A DNA stretch of 64,000 bases from Bermanella sp. WJH001 (lineage in GTDB: Bacteria > Pseudomonadota > Gammaproteobacteria > Pseudomonadales > Oceanobacteraceae): contig NZ_JASJOO010000003.1 in NCBI RefSeq assembly GCF_030070105.1, forward strand, positions 915,155-979,154, read 5' to 3'. Each line of letters begins with the position of its first letter. Position 1 is the stretch's first letter. The notes beneath the pieces were generated by a model. That model saw nothing but the letters and a program-made list of their open reading frames with translations. It was not told where the DNA came from and made no database searches. Made by a program: the position numbers and the translations under genes. Positions 56,131 to 64,000 of the stretch are shown piece by piece.

Positions 56131-57230
56131 GCCATAATCAGTACATGGCCCGTGCCATTGCACTTGCAAAGCAAGGTTTATATACAACACACCCTAACCC
56201 AAGGGTTGGGTGTGTAATTGTCAAAGATGGCGAAATTGTCGGCGAAGGATTTCACCGTAAAGCAGGTGAAGGCCATGCTGAAGTAAATGCACTGGCCATG
56301 GCCGGTGAACACGCCAAAGGCGCCACCGCTTATGTGACCCTTGAGCCATGCAGCCACTTTGGACGCACACCCCCTTGCAGTGATGGTTTGATCGCAGCGG
56401 GTATTCGACATGTGGTGTGTGCCATGAAAGACCCTAACCCTGAAGTGAGTGGTCGAGGGTTTGTAAAATTAATGGCAGCAGGTGTGGATGTCACCTTTGG
56501 GGTGATGGAAGAGCAAGCTCGTACTCTTAATCCGGGTTTTATTAAGCGCATGGAAAGCGGTATGCCGTTTGTGCGTTTAAAAATGGCGTCCAGCTTAGAC
56601 GGTCGAACCGCCATGAATAGCGGTGAAAGTCAGTGGATAACAGGGCCATCGGCCCGTCAAGACGTGCAGCGTCTTCGTGCTCGCAGTTCAGCGATTATAA
56701 CGGGCATTGAAAGCATCAAATTTGATGATTCATCTCTTACCGTTCGCCAAGACGAGCTAGGCTTAGAAGACGACCTAGCAAAAGACATTGTCGTTATGCA
56801 GCCCCTAAGAGTAGTGCTTGATAGCCAGGGTCAGATATCCAGTGATGCCAAGATATTACAGCAAGCAGGCACGACCTTAGTGGCCACTCGCCATGGTGTG
56901 ACATTAGACTCGGGTATTGAAACACTTGCCCTTGATCATGATGAGCACGGCCTAAACTTAACGGCATTACTCAAAGCATTAGCGGCTCGCCAATGTAACG
57001 AAGTGTTGGTTGAAACAGGTGCTACTTTAGCGGGTGAATTTGTGCGCCAAGGTTTAGTGGATGAAATGGTGTTATACATGGCCCCGTGTTTTATGGGCTC
57101 CACTGCACGTCCATTATTAAACTGGCCATTAGATACCATGGCCGACAAACAAAATTTAACCATATTAGATAACCGCTTAGTGGGGCAAGACATACGTCTT
57201 ACACTCGGTTTTGCAACAAAAGGCAATTAG
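56127..57230 (+). CDS. ribD: Bifunctional diaminohydroxyphosphoribosylaminopyrimidine deaminase / 5-amino-6-(5-phosphoribosylamino)uracil reductase
   Basis: RibD carries out the second and third steps of riboflavin synthesis in the cytoplasm. The N-terminal deaminase has the zinc site H50-A-E52 and [11 protein letters not shown] (Cys 75 and 84). The C-terminal reductase begins near residue 145 with [13 protein letters not shown] and contains [13 protein letters not shown]. Its 367 residues are normal. It overlaps nrdR by 4 bases, and ribE begins one base after its stop codon. Confidence 0.97.
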   Translation: MSHNQYMARAIALAKQGLYTTHPNPRVGCVIVKDGEIVGEGFHRKAGEGHAEVNALAMAGEHAKGATAYVTLEPCSHFGRTPPCSDGLIAAGIRHVVCAMKDPNPEVSGRGFVKLMAAGVDVTFGVMEEQARTLNPGFIKRMESGMPFVRLKMASSLDGRTAMNSGESQWITGPSARQDVQRLRARSSAIITGIESIKFDDSSLTVRQDELGLEDDLAKDIVVMQPLRVVLDSQGQISSDAKILQQAGTTLVATRHGVTLDSGIETLALDHDEHGLNLTALLKALAARQCNEVLVETGATLAGEFVRQGLVDEMVLYMAPCFMGSTARPLLNWPLDTMADKQNLTILDNRLVGQDIRLTLGFATKGN

Positions 57231-57231
57231 T

Positions 57232-57882
57232 GTGTTTACAGGCATTATAGAAGCCAAAGGCAAAGTATTGGCCAAACTCGCTCAAGGTGGCGACTTAAAC
57301 GTCACGTTAGAAACCGGCGCCTTAGATTTAAGTGATGTAAAACTGGGTGATAGCATTGCGGTGAACGGAGTGTGTTTAACGGTCATTAGCCTGCAAGCGC
57401 ACAGCTTCAGTGCTGATATTAGTAACGAAACATTAGCCCATACCCGTTGGAGCGAGATTAATCTTGGCGACACGGTGAATTTAGAAAAAGCATTAACCCC
57501 CACTACGCGTTTAGGTGGGCATTTGGTCAGTGGTCATGTTGATGGCATTGGTCAAGTGATTGAGCGTCGCGAAGATGCACGATCAATACGCTTCAAAGTA
57601 CAAGCGCCAACGGAACTAGCACGTTACATTGCTCACAAAGGCTCAATCACAGTGGATGGTGTTAGCTTAACGGTTAACGCAGTCAATGGTGATGTATTTG
57701 AATTAAATATCGTGCCTCATACCGCCAAGGAAACCACGCTTTATGGTTATGGCCCAGGGCAAAAAGTACATTTAGAAGTGGATTTAATTGCCCGTTATTT
57801 AGAGCGTTTGATTTCAGGGCAAACTCAACCACAGCAATCGAATCTAAGTGCAGGCTTTTTAGCCGAGCATGGTTTCGTATAA
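57232..57882 (+). CDS. ribE: Riboflavin synthase alpha subunit
   Basis: RibE dismutates two lumazine molecules to riboflavin and the RibD product. Its 217 residues consist of two similar lumazine-binding halves, with FTGIIEAKG at the N-terminus, NGVCLTV near residue 44 and DGVSLTVN near 142. It starts with GTG at 57232, directly after the ribD stop, with AAAGG eight bases upstream; this start gives the standard FTGIIE N-terminus. Confidence 0.96.
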   Translation: MFTGIIEAKGKVLAKLAQGGDLNVTLETGALDLSDVKLGDSIAVNGVCLTVISLQAHSFSADISNETLAHTRWSEINLGDTVNLEKALTPTTRLGGHLVSGHVDGIGQVIERREDARSIRFKVQAPTELARYIAHKGSITVDGVSLTVNAVNGDVFELNIVPHTAKETTLYGYGPGQKVHLEVDLIARYLERLISGQTQPQQSNLSAGFLAEHGFV

Positions 57883-57909
57883 ACCGAATATTTTTTTAAG
57901 AGTATGATC

Positions 57910-59025
57910 ATGGCGTTAAATAGTATCGAAGAAATTATTGCCGACATGCGTGACGGCAAAATGGTTATCCTGATGGATGACGAAGACCGTGAAAATGAAG
58001 GTGACATCATTGTTGCCGCTGAAAAAGTCACACCAGAAATCATTAACTTCATGGCCAGTAAAGCCCGTGGTTTGATTTGTTTAACACTGACCCCTGAGCG
58101 TTGTGATTATTTAGGTCTACCGGCAATGGTTGCCGGTAATGGTGCAAAATTTTCAACGCCGTTTACCGTTTCAATCGAAGCGGCTGAGGGTGTGACCACA
58201 GGTATTAGCGCAGCTGACCGTGCGGTTACCGTGCAAGCGGCGGTTAACCCAATGAGTAAACCAGAAGCCATCGTACAACCTGGGCATATTTTTCCACTGC
58301 GCGCACAAGCGGCAGGTGTTTTAGCGCGTGCAGGTCATACGGAAGCCGGTTGTGACTTAGCGCGTATTGCTGGCTTACAGCCTGCTGCTTGTATCGTTGA
58401 AATCATGAACGAAGACGGCACCATGGCCCGTCGTCCAGAACTTGAAGAATTCGCAAAAGAACACGATTTAAAAGTAGGGACCATTGCGGATTTAATTCAA
58501 TACCGTATGGCCAATGAGCAAACCATTGAAAAATTAAGTACAGATAAAATTCAAACCGTACACGGTGAATTTGATCTACATGTTTACCGTGACACTATTA
58601 ACGGTGATTCACACCTAGCTATCTCAAAAGGTGATGTGAAAAGTGCACAAGCACCACTTATTCGAGTGCAAGCGGCAGAAACATTGCGTGATGTGATTGG
58701 CGCCACCATGCCAAATAGCCAAAGCTGGTCATTAAGCAATGCACTAGAAGCCATCTCAAAAGATGAGGCCGGTGCATTGGTTATGTTAAACGCCGGTGAG
58801 CGTGAAGATATTCTTGCATCAGTTGAAACATTTTTTGGTCGTCAAAAACCACAGCGCACCACAGATGTGGATAGCTCGGGTGCTTATGTGACCATTGGTA
58901 CCGGTTCACAAATTTTACGTGACCTGGGTGTGACGCAGATGCGTCTATTAAGTAGCCCAATGAAATTTACCGGTATCTCAGGCTTTAATTTAGAAGTGAT
59001 TGAATACATCCCTTGTAAAAATTAA
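57910..59025 (+). CDS. ribB: 3,4-dihydroxy-2-butanone-4-phosphate synthase with degenerate RibA domain (RibBX type)
   Basis: The N-terminal 200 residues are an intact RibB, converting ribulose 5-phosphate to the four-carbon riboflavin precursor: EDRENEGD (residues 25-32), [11 protein letters not shown] and the [12 protein letters not shown] segment are present. The C-terminal 165 residues resemble GTP cyclohydrolase II by length and position, but the cysteine-rich zinc motif of RibA is absent; the stretch contains no zinc-binding cysteine triad. It should therefore lack cyclohydrolase activity, so a separate ribA is expected elsewhere. The ATG at 57910 has AAGAG eight bases upstream. Confidence 0.92.
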   Translation: MALNSIEEIIADMRDGKMVILMDDEDRENEGDIIVAAEKVTPEIINFMASKARGLICLTLTPERCDYLGLPAMVAGNGAKFSTPFTVSIEAAEGVTTGISAADRAVTVQAAVNPMSKPEAIVQPGHIFPLRAQAAGVLARAGHTEAGCDLARIAGLQPAACIVEIMNEDGTMARRPELEEFAKEHDLKVGTIADLIQYRMANEQTIEKLSTDKIQTVHGEFDLHVYRDTINGDSHLAISKGDVKSAQAPLIRVQAAETLRDVIGATMPNSQSWSLSNALEAISKDEAGALVMLNAGEREDILASVETFFGRQKPQRTTDVDSSGAYVTIGTGSQILRDLGVTQMRLLSSPMKFTGISGFNLEVIEYIPCKN

Positions 59026-59077
59026 TCGCCAAACTCTTTATTGATTTCAAATTAAAATATTTTTAAAGGTAAGAAAT

Positions 59078-59545
59078 ATGAAAACAATCGCAGGAAGCTT
59101 TACAAAACTAGAAGCCAAATTTGCCATTGTACAAACTACTTGGAATGAATTTGTTGTAGACAAATTAGTAGACGGTGCTGTTCGAGGTTTAACTCGTCAT
59201 GGCATCAGTGAAGACGATATTACTTTGATTCATTGCCCTGGTGCATTTGAAGTGCCGTTAGTGGTTAAAAAATTAGCTGAAAGCGGTAAGTATGATGCGG
59301 TTATCGCATTGGGTGCGGTCATTCGTGGCTCTACTCCGCACTTTGATTATGTAGCGGGTGAAGCGGCTAAAGGTTTGGGTCAAATTGCATTGAACACAGG
59401 CATTCCTGTTTCTTTTGGTATCCTAACCGTAGACACAATTGAACAAGCCATTGAACGCGCTGGTACTAAAGCGGGTAACAAAGGTGAAGAATCTGCGCTT
59501 AGCGCCTACGAAATGGTCAGTCTGCTTAAGCAGCTGGAGGCCTAA
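59078..59545 (+). CDS. ribH: 6,7-dimethyl-8-ribityllumazine synthase
   Basis: RibH condenses the RibB and RibD-pathway products to lumazine and forms a large capsid-like or pentameric assembly. Its 155 residues include the substrate loop GAFEVPLV near residue 55 and the catalytic His in [13 protein letters not shown] near residue 88. AAGG precedes the ATG. The stop codon overlaps the nusB start by one base (TAATG). Confidence 0.97.
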   Translation: MKTIAGSFTKLEAKFAIVQTTWNEFVVDKLVDGAVRGLTRHGISEDDITLIHCPGAFEVPLVVKKLAESGKYDAVIALGAVIRGSTPHFDYVAGEAAKGLGQIALNTGIPVSFGILTVDTIEQAIERAGTKAGNKGEESALSAYEMVSLLKQLEA

Positions 59546-60015
59546 TGAGCGAGAACCCAATTCCAAGAAAAGATAATGACAGCGGCCGCCCGAATCCGGG
59601 CGCGCGTCGCAAGGCTCGTCATTATGCAATGCAAGCGCTGTATCAATGGGATATGGCGGGTGCGAGCTTAAACAAAATTGAAGCGGAATTTCTAATCGAT
59701 AACGACATGACCCATGTTGATACCGAATACTTCCGCGACATTTTACGTGGTGTGCCAAATAACCTAGGTGAGCTAGACGAAATGTTAAGCCCATGTTTAA
59801 GCCGTGGTATTGAAGAAGTAACACCGGTAGAAAAAGCGATTTTACGCTTAGCTGCATTTGAATTAGCCCATCGTATTGATGTGCCGTATCGTGTGGTGAT
59901 TAACGAAAGTGTTGAGCTTTCGAAAAAATTCGGTGCAACAGAAAGCCATAAATTCATCAATGGCGCACTGGATCAACTTGCACAACGTGTGCGAGTAGTA
60001 GAACTAAAAAAATAA
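59545..60015 (+). CDS. nusB: Transcription antitermination factor NusB
   Basis: NusB binds boxA RNA with NusE (S10) in rRNA antitermination. Its 156 residues are helical, with RRKARHYAMQALYQWD near the N-terminus and the ILRLAAFELAHR and NGALDQLA segments typical of the family. It is translationally coupled with ribH by a one-base overlap, the common ribH-nusB pair. An inverted repeat lies between it and thiL. Confidence 0.96.
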   Translation: MSENPIPRKDNDSGRPNPGARRKARHYAMQALYQWDMAGASLNKIEAEFLIDNDMTHVDTEYFRDILRGVPNNLGELDEMLSPCLSRGIEEVTPVEKAILRLAAFELAHRIDVPYRVVINESVELSKKFGATESHKFINGALDQLAQRVRVVELKK

Positions 60016-60024
60016 GAATATGAT

Positions 60025-60051
60025 TTTCTTGTGATGTTTCGTCACAAGAAA
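60025..60051 (+). other. Hairpin between nusB and thiL
   Basis: A perfect 10-bp stem TTTCTTGTGA / TCACAAGAAA has a 7-base loop. No T run follows, so it may be an mRNA processing or stability element inside the operon. Confidence 0.55.
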
Positions 60052-60077
60052 GACCTTTAAAATGCGAGAGGAAAGCG

Positions 60078-60980
60078 GTGAACGAATTTGAGCTTATAAA
60101 GCAGTTCTTTCAACAACCATCCCTCGCTTTTTCAAATGCCTATCTTCGCCAAGGCATTGGCGATGATTGCGCAACCTTAAATATCCCAAGTGAGTATGAT
60201 TTACACCTGTCTTTGGATACCTTGGTCGAAGGTGTGCACTTTCCGCATCATGCTAACCCATTTGATATTGCCACCCGTGCATTGGCGGTAACCATCAGTG
60301 ATCTTGCGGCCATGGCTGCGACACCAATCGCGTTTACCCTTGGTATTACCTTGCCAAGTAAAGATGAAAACTGGTTGAAGCAGTTTAGCGATGGATTAGT
60401 ACACGCGGCGCAATATTATCAATGTCCACTCATCGGCGGTGATACCACAAAAGGCCCAAGCTTAGTGATGAGCTTGCAGGTTCATGGTATTACAAAAAAA
60501 GGTGAAGGTTTAAAACGCAGCGGTGCGCAAGTGGGTGATAAAGTCTATGTCAGCAACACATTGGGCGACGGTGCTGGCGCTTTACCGTTGGTTTTAAAAG
60601 AGCCTCGTTTAAATACGGGTTTAGCCGAGCATTTTTATAAGCCCATTGCACAAATTAAATTTGCACAAAAAATTAAAAGCTATGCAAGCAGTTGCTTAGA
60701 TATTAGTGATGGCTTGATTCAAGATTTAAATCACATTTGTAAAGCCAGTCACGTAGCAATGAATATCGAGCCTAATCTTATTCCGTTATCACCATTGTTA
60801 ATACAAACCTATGGCCGCGAACAAGCACTAAAATATGCACTAACTGGCGGCGATGATTATCAACTAGCCTACACGGCCAAACAATGTGAACAGGGTGTTT
60901 GTATCGGTGAGGTGGTTGAGGGGGATAACGTAACTGTTTTGGGGCTGGACATTATTACAGATGGTTTTCAGCATTTTTAA
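60078..60980 (+). CDS. thiL: Thiamine-monophosphate kinase
   Basis: ThiL phosphorylates thiamine monophosphate to the active diphosphate with ATP. Its 300 residues have the PurM-like fold motifs GDDCATL near residue 27, DTLVEGVHF, ISDLAAMAA, GGDTTKG and a late DISDGL and GGDDYQL. It starts with GTG at 60078, with AGAGGA five bases upstream. It closes the nrdR-rib-nusB operon; pgpA, often next, is not here. Confidence 0.95.
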   Translation: MNEFELIKQFFQQPSLAFSNAYLRQGIGDDCATLNIPSEYDLHLSLDTLVEGVHFPHHANPFDIATRALAVTISDLAAMAATPIAFTLGITLPSKDENWLKQFSDGLVHAAQYYQCPLIGGDTTKGPSLVMSLQVHGITKKGEGLKRSGAQVGDKVYVSNTLGDGAGALPLVLKEPRLNTGLAEHFYKPIAQIKFAQKIKSYASSCLDISDGLIQDLNHICKASHVAMNIEPNLIPLSPLLIQTYGREQALKYALTGGDDYQLAYTAKQCEQGVCIGEVVEGDNVTVLGLDIITDGFQHF

Positions 60981-61080
60981 TTAATACGAATTGACTGTTT
61001 TAAAAACCTCATACAAATTTCTTTTCTATTCAGTCGTGCGACCTTTAATATTATAGCTTCATCATTCTTAGAGGTTTGAT

Positions 61081-61443
61081 ATGTATATCGGTGAATTATC
61101 TCAGCGTACTGGTGCAACACCAAGAGCCATCCGGCTTTATGAATCACTCAATCTTATTCAAGTAGCACGAAAAGGAAACTATCGAGTTTATGAAACTGCA
61201 CATATTGAGTTTGTGCAATTAATCAAAGAAGCTCAAAGCCTGGGTATTTCATTGGCCGAATTACAACGCCTCAAGCAAGGTGATAATGACCTTGATTGGT
61301 CTGGTGTTAACGCATTATTAATCATAAAAAAAGAACAGTCTGAGGACTCTATTCAAAAGCTAAACCTACATATTTCACGACTAGAGCGATATCAAACCTT
61401 AATTGCGGATTGTGTAAAGAGTAATGCTGCACATTGTGAATAG
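61081..61443 (+). CDS. MerR family transcriptional regulator
   Basis: This is a 120-residue MerR regulator. The N-terminal winged helix (IGELSQRTGATPRAIRLYE) is followed by a dimerisation helix and a C-terminal tail with two cysteines eight apart (C111 and C119), a possible metal or redox sensor. A typical MerR-type promoter lies just after its stop codon, in front of a flavin oxidoreductase gene, so it probably controls that gene. The inducer is unknown. Confidence 0.9.
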   Translation: MYIGELSQRTGATPRAIRLYESLNLIQVARKGNYRVYETAHIEFVQLIKEAQSLGISLAELQRLKQGDNDLDWSGVNALLIIKKEQSEDSIQKLNLHISRLERYQTLIADCVKSNAAHCE

Positions 61444-61447
61444 ATGC

Positions 61448-61479
61448 TTGACTCTTACCCTAGGGTAAGGGCTTAGCAT
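61448..61479 (+). promoter_or_regulatory. MerR-type promoter/operator
   Basis: TTGACT and TAGCAT are separated by 20 bases, the overlong spacing typical for MerR activators. The spacer contains the perfect 16-bp palindrome CTTACCCTAGGGTAAG (61454-61469). Confidence 0.8.
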
Positions 61480-61506
61480 AACTCTGTATCAAATAGGAGA
61501 TATGTT

Positions 61507-62079
61507 ATGAAACGCATTTTATTAATCAACGCTAATCCCAAATCCAATAGCTTATGCAAAGCAATGTCCCACCGATACGTTGAAATGGCAAAACAGAAGC
61601 ATCAGTTAAAACAAGTGCATATTGGTGATCTAACATTTAATCCGGATTTGCCTGAGGGTTATGACAGCTCGTCAGATTTGGAGGATGACTTAAAGGCGAT
61701 TCAACAGAAAATTTTGTGGGCAACTCATATCGTGTTCATAGTGCCAATTTGGTGGGGTGGTATGCCTGCTAAGTTTAAAGGGCTGATTGATCGAATTTTT
61801 TTATCGGGCTTTGCATTTGAATATGACCCAAAGAAACATATCCCGAATAAACTATTAACAGGACGAACAGCACAGATAATTGTGACATTAGATACCCCTG
61901 TATTTTGGTATAAATGGATTCAAGGTAATCCAATTTACAAACAACTGAAACGTACTATCCTAGATTTTGTTGGTATTAAGAACCAATCGATTAATTACTT
62001 TGGGCCTGTGATTGGATCAAGTGAAGAGCAAAGAGAGCGTTGGTTAGCGAAAGTTGGTTCTCTTGTTCCTAGGTATTAA
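61507..62079 (+). CDS. NAD(P)H-dependent flavin oxidoreductase (flavodoxin-like fold)
   Basis: This is a 190-residue soluble protein of the NQO/MdaB-like flavodoxin-fold family, likely a quinone reductase. The FMN-binding start ILLINANPKSNSLCKAM and the IVPIWWGGMPAKFKGLIDR motif near residue 80 are diagnostic. AGGAG precedes the ATG. It lies behind a MerR-type promoter and next to the MerR gene, which suggests induction by a reactive electrophile or metal. The substrate is not known. Confidence 0.88.
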   Translation: MKRILLINANPKSNSLCKAMSHRYVEMAKQKHQLKQVHIGDLTFNPDLPEGYDSSSDLEDDLKAIQQKILWATHIVFIVPIWWGGMPAKFKGLIDRIFLSGFAFEYDPKKHIPNKLLTGRTAQIIVTLDTPVFWYKWIQGNPIYKQLKRTILDFVGIKNQSINYFGPVIGSSEEQRERWLAKVGSLVPRY

Positions 62080-62089
62080 TTAAGTGTTA

Positions 62090-62116
62090 AAAGCCCAGTG
62101 ACTAGCTGGGCTTTCG
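62090..62116 (+). terminator. Terminator after the oxidoreductase gene
   Basis: AAAGCCCAG / CTGGGCTTT with a 7-base loop is followed by a weak T-containing tail. Confidence 0.65.
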
Positions 62117-62240
62117 TCTTGCATCTCTCATCTCTCATCTCACGTTTCACGTGCTACAAGATTACTTTTCGATGTTAGCGGCAGCCTTGAGCGAAATAGA
62201 AGTTTCGCTAGTTCGTCATAGCCTTTTTGATTTGAGCAAC
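62104..62240 (-). pseudogene. Decayed copy of the 3' end of the LPP20-like lipoprotein gene
   Basis: This stretch aligns with 62288-62400, the end of the lipoprotein gene plus its downstream flank. On the minus strand GYDELAK is still readable, but an extra stretch of about 18 bases and a one-base shift destroy the frame before the equivalent of the stop codon. The flank with its CATCTCTCATCTC repeats and CACGTGCTACAAGATTA is also doubled. It appears to be the tail of a lost tandem paralogue. It fills most of the 260-base gap before the intact gene. Confidence 0.7.
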
Positions 62241-62268
62241 TTGAAAGGTTGATCATATGATTAGCCAC

Positions 62269-62299
62269 AAAAAAGCCCTGCTATTGCTAGCTGGGCTTT
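62269..62299 (-). terminator. Terminator after the LPP20-like lipoprotein gene
   Basis: On the minus strand AAAGCCC and GGGCTTT, with GCTA/TAGC pairing inside, are followed by a run of T. Confidence 0.8.
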
Positions 62300-62339
62300 C
62301 GTTTTACATCTCTCATCTCACGTATCACGTGCTACAAGA

Positions 62340-62921
62340 TTATTTTTCCATGTTAGCGATTTCTTTCGCTAGTTCGTCATAGCCTTTTTTGGCTTGGAAC
62401 TTCTGCCATAGAGCTTTCTCGTTGTTCATAGACGTCTTAAGAGCAGTTTCGTGGATTAGGCCAGCGGCTTTGTCATCCAAACCAACAAGCACGTATAAGG
62501 TACCGTTAGGGCTGGTTTTAGACTTGTACATACGCGTACCAACCAGTGTTTCGTTGGTGATTTGTTTAGTAACAGACGTATTTACTTTATCCACAGTTTC
62601 GCTGTCGCCAACACCTGTGGTTTCAGCAAATTGCTTAACCATGTTTTGTACTTGAACTTTCATCATTTGAGCAAGTTGAACACGAGCCGCAGCAGTCGCT
62701 TGTTGCTTCATGAAGTTCATGCCAGCGCCAGATTTGTCAGCACTACCAACGGCAGATACAGCTAGGCCTTCAACCGGCTCATCACATACCCAGCCAGGAG
62801 CGGCAGTTTGAGGGGCATCAGGGAATGTACAATCTAGTACAACTTGTTTCTCACCGCCGCCTAAACATGCGGTTAGTGAAAGGGTTAAAGCACTGATGCC
62901 AAGAATACGAGTTAGGGCCAT
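62340..62921 (-). CDS. LPP20-like lipoprotein
   Basis: This is a 193-residue exported lipoprotein. The signal peptide ends in the lipobox LTAC (near residue 18), and the mature part contains a WVCDEPVEGLAVSAVG segment, then AAARVQLAQMMKVQVQNMVKQF and a YVLVGLDD strand, the pattern of LPP20 domains. AAGGAGA lies before the ATG at 62921; the longer frame up to 62978 is not used. A divergent second LPP20-like gene starts 78 bases away. These lipoproteins are likely outer-membrane or periplasmic; their role is unknown. Confidence 0.85.
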   Translation of the reverse strand: MALTRILGISALTLSLTACLGGGEKQVVLDCTFPDAPQTAAPGWVCDEPVEGLAVSAVGSADKSGAGMNFMKQQATAAARVQLAQMMKVQVQNMVKQFAETTGVGDSETVDKVNTSVTKQITNETLVGTRMYKSKTSPNGTLYVLVGLDDKAAGLIHETALKTSMNNEKALWQKFQAKKGYDELAKEIANMEK

Positions 62922-62999
62922 CTTCTTCTCCTTGAAGGATTTAGGGTTTAGGATGGCTCTAACCTTAACCAATAACATGGATTCTCGCCAGAGTTTAAG

Positions 63000-63398
63000 A
63001 TGAAAAAAACCATAAAAAAGTGTTTATTTGTGACAAGCATTTTAGCTAGCTTGTTTATGTTGTGCGCATGTGCGACACAATCCTCATTATCCCGCCCTCA
63101 GTGGATTACCTCTGCGGCGTCACATCAAGCAGTGGGCAGCTGTGCAACCCATGCTTTAGGCAAGTATAAACAAAAAGAGTGCGCCATTTCGCGGGCCCGT
63201 CTAGAGCTTGCGGCACGTAAAGGTATTACCATTTCAGCACAAACCGTTATGACTGAAAGCGCAACCAATTTATCCAGTCAAAGCACACTGGATGGCATTA
63301 CCACACAAACCGTTAATGGCGTGATCAAGACAAGGTTAGTGGATAGCTATCACGATAAACAGCAGGACATAATTTGGGTTTTGGTTGAGGAGAATTAA
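63000..63398 (+). CDS. Small LPP20-like lipoprotein
   Basis: This is a 132-residue lipoprotein, divergent from the previous gene. The signal peptide ends in a lipobox near LCAC (residues 21-24). The mature part has RPQWI, SRARLELAARKGITISAQ and a final IIWVLVEEN, which match the order of elements in the larger neighbour (WVCDEP, AAARVQLAQ, LYVLVGL). The two proteins are therefore probably distant paralogues that share a promoter region. Function unknown. Confidence 0.78.
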   Translation: MKKTIKKCLFVTSILASLFMLCACATQSSLSRPQWITSAASHQAVGSCATHALGKYKQKECAISRARLELAARKGITISAQTVMTESATNLSSQSTLDGITTQTVNGVIKTRLVDSYHDKQQDIIWVLVEEN

Positions 63399-63413
63399 TC
63401 TCTTGGGAGACGT

Positions 63414-63433
63414 CCCTTCGACAAGCTCAGGAT
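63414..63433. repeat. Dispersed repeat CCCTTCGACAAGCTCAGGAT
   Basis: This is a short form of the repeat at 26855-26895. It lies between the lipoprotein gene and tatC. Confidence 0.65.
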
Positions 63434-63509
63434 AATCGGAGCCACTGAAGAGACGGGATCCACTTTAAATAGTATTTAATGACTTCAAGAATAATTAATT
63501 AGGTTGTAG

Positions 63510-63526
63510 GTCGGGCACTGCCCGAC
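63510..63526. repeat. Palindromic REP-like element GTCGGGCA-C-TGCCCGAC
   Basis: Perfect 8-bp arms surround a single base, preceded by TTGTAG. Such GTAGGTCGGGC-type elements occur between genes in many gammaproteobacteria. With the previous repeat and the tatC terminator it accounts for the 263-base gap. Confidence 0.7.
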
Positions 63527-63605
63527 ACACAAGTTAATTGCCTTGAAAGGGCATAACACTGACTAAATACTTAAATAATTCTTTCAAATTGATTGTTATA
63601 AGCAT

Positions 63606-63636
63606 AAAAAAGCGAACCTGAAGTGAGGTTCGCTTT
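63606..63636 (-). terminator. Terminator after tatC
   Basis: AAAGCGAACCT / AGGTTCGCTTT with a 6-base loop is followed on the minus strand by a T run. Confidence 0.88.
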
Positions 63637-63661
63637 ATGATGTAAAACGATGGGTGAGCGT

Positions 63662-64000
63662 TTATAGGGCGCTTTCTTCTGTCTCATCATTTGTATCACT
63701 GGGTTTATTCTTTTCAACCAAGCGGCCAAAGAAAATACCCACCTCAAATAATAAATACATGGGCAGTGCCAAAATAGTTTGGCTGATCACATCCGGTGGT
63801 GTTACCAACATGCCAATGACAAAACAGCCCACAAAAATATAAGGGCGTTTGGTGCTTAGGCTAGCCACAGATGTAATGCCGGTCATGATGAGTAATATGG
63901 TGGCAATGGGAATTTCAAATGCGATACCAAACGCAAAAAACATTTTAAGAATGAAATTTAAAATGTTGTTAATGTCAGGTAAAAAATTGACCCCTTCAGG
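63662..64000 (-). CDS. tatC: Sec-independent protein translocase TatC, C-terminal part (5' end outside window)
   Basis: TatC is the integral membrane receptor of the twin-arginine export system. The frame is open to the end of the window; the visible 112 codons begin PEGVNFLPDINNILNFIL and continue with MFFAFGIAFEIPIAT, RPYIFVGCFVIGMLVTPPDV and the last TM helix, then a polar, acidic tail. These match the TatC C-terminal half with its conserved TPPD turn. The start and any tatAB genes lie outside the window. Confidence 0.95.
   Translation of the reverse strand, partial: PEGVNFLPDINNILNFILKMFFAFGIAFEIPIATILLIMTGITSVASLSTKRPYIFVGCFVIGMLVTPPDVISQTILALPMYLLFEVGIFFGRLVEKNKPSDTNDETEESAL

Noticed and set aside
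57883-57909. FMN riboswitch before ribBX
   Set aside because: The gap after ribE is far too short for the aptamer.
62340-62978. Longer start for the LPP20-like gene at 62978
   Set aside because: It would place 19 charged residues before the signal peptide; the ATG at 62921 has a good ribosome binding site.

Overview
The window is a chromosomal segment of a gammaproteobacterium and consists almost entirely of housekeeping genes. Several gene orders match Pseudomonas and its marine relatives: gltB-gltD-(insert)-hemE; the coxB-coxA-ctaG-coxC-DUF2909-SURF1-ctaA-ctaB block; nudF-yqiB-cpdA / yqiA-parE-parC with tolC diverging; and nrdR-ribD-ribE-ribBX-ribH-nusB-thiL. Moderate base composition, two adjacent Na+/H+ antiporters and an aa3 oxidase with a cytochrome c-tailed subunit II suggest a marine, aerobic, heterotrophic member of an Oceanospirillales-like group. 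That placement is inference from gene content only. I saw no tRNA, rRNA, CRISPR array, prophage or insertion sequence.

Layout. 1-6.4 kb: end of gltB, gltD, a lipoprotein gene with a degenerate VWA domain, hemE. 6.5-12.6 kb: nhaA, nhaD, radA, then a PilZ gene and ettA on the minus strand. 12.7-18.4 kb: a five-PAS GGDEF-EAL sensor and glyA. 18.4-21.3 kb: a pair of inverted REP-type repeats, lemA and an M48 protease. 21.4-26.5 kb: a tightly packed operon (DUF1445, a 39-codon ORF, pxpA, pxpB, pxpC, DUF4392, D-amino-acid aminotransferase). 26.9-30.8 kb: lipid A/core genes (acyltransferase, hldE, waaA). 30.9-40.1 kb: cpdA, yqiB, nudF, tolC, a periplasmic binding protein, yqiA, parE, parC. 40.3-46.1 kb: an accessory stretch (CWC protein, DUF1348, SDR, membrane protein, fatty-acid hydroxylase/SRPBCC fusion, LON-domain protein, gap). 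46.4-53.8 kb: cytochrome c oxidase and heme A genes. 53.9-60.98 kb: Yip1 protein, small lipoprotein, PilZ protein, riboflavin/nusB/thiL operon. 61-64 kb: MerR regulator with its target oxidoreductase, a divergent pair of LPP20-like lipoproteins, and the 3' part of tatC.

The most interesting system is the 21.4-26.5 kb operon. It joins a D-amino-acid aminotransferase (makes D-glutamate), a DUF4392 protein (family of the D-glutamate cyclase that makes 5-oxo-D-proline), a DUF1445 protein (the other half of animal DGLUCY) and the complete 5-oxoprolinase PxpABC (makes L-glutamate). Together these could form a route from D-amino acids to L-glutamate through 5-oxoproline, with one unassigned stereochemical step. 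Inside it lies a small ORF with an excellent ribosome binding site that repeats the last 21 residues of the DUF1445 protein almost unchanged, although its codons have diverged synonymously. Other points: a three-segment alternative RNA fold that hides or frees the ribosome binding site of the PilZ gene downstream of ettA; a perfect 12-bp hairpin in the glyA leader; a terminator-like hairpin in the gap leader; DUF2909 and SURF1 genes whose start codons share one CATG; a RibB protein with a degenerate RibA half; and a decayed 3' end of an LPP20-like gene.
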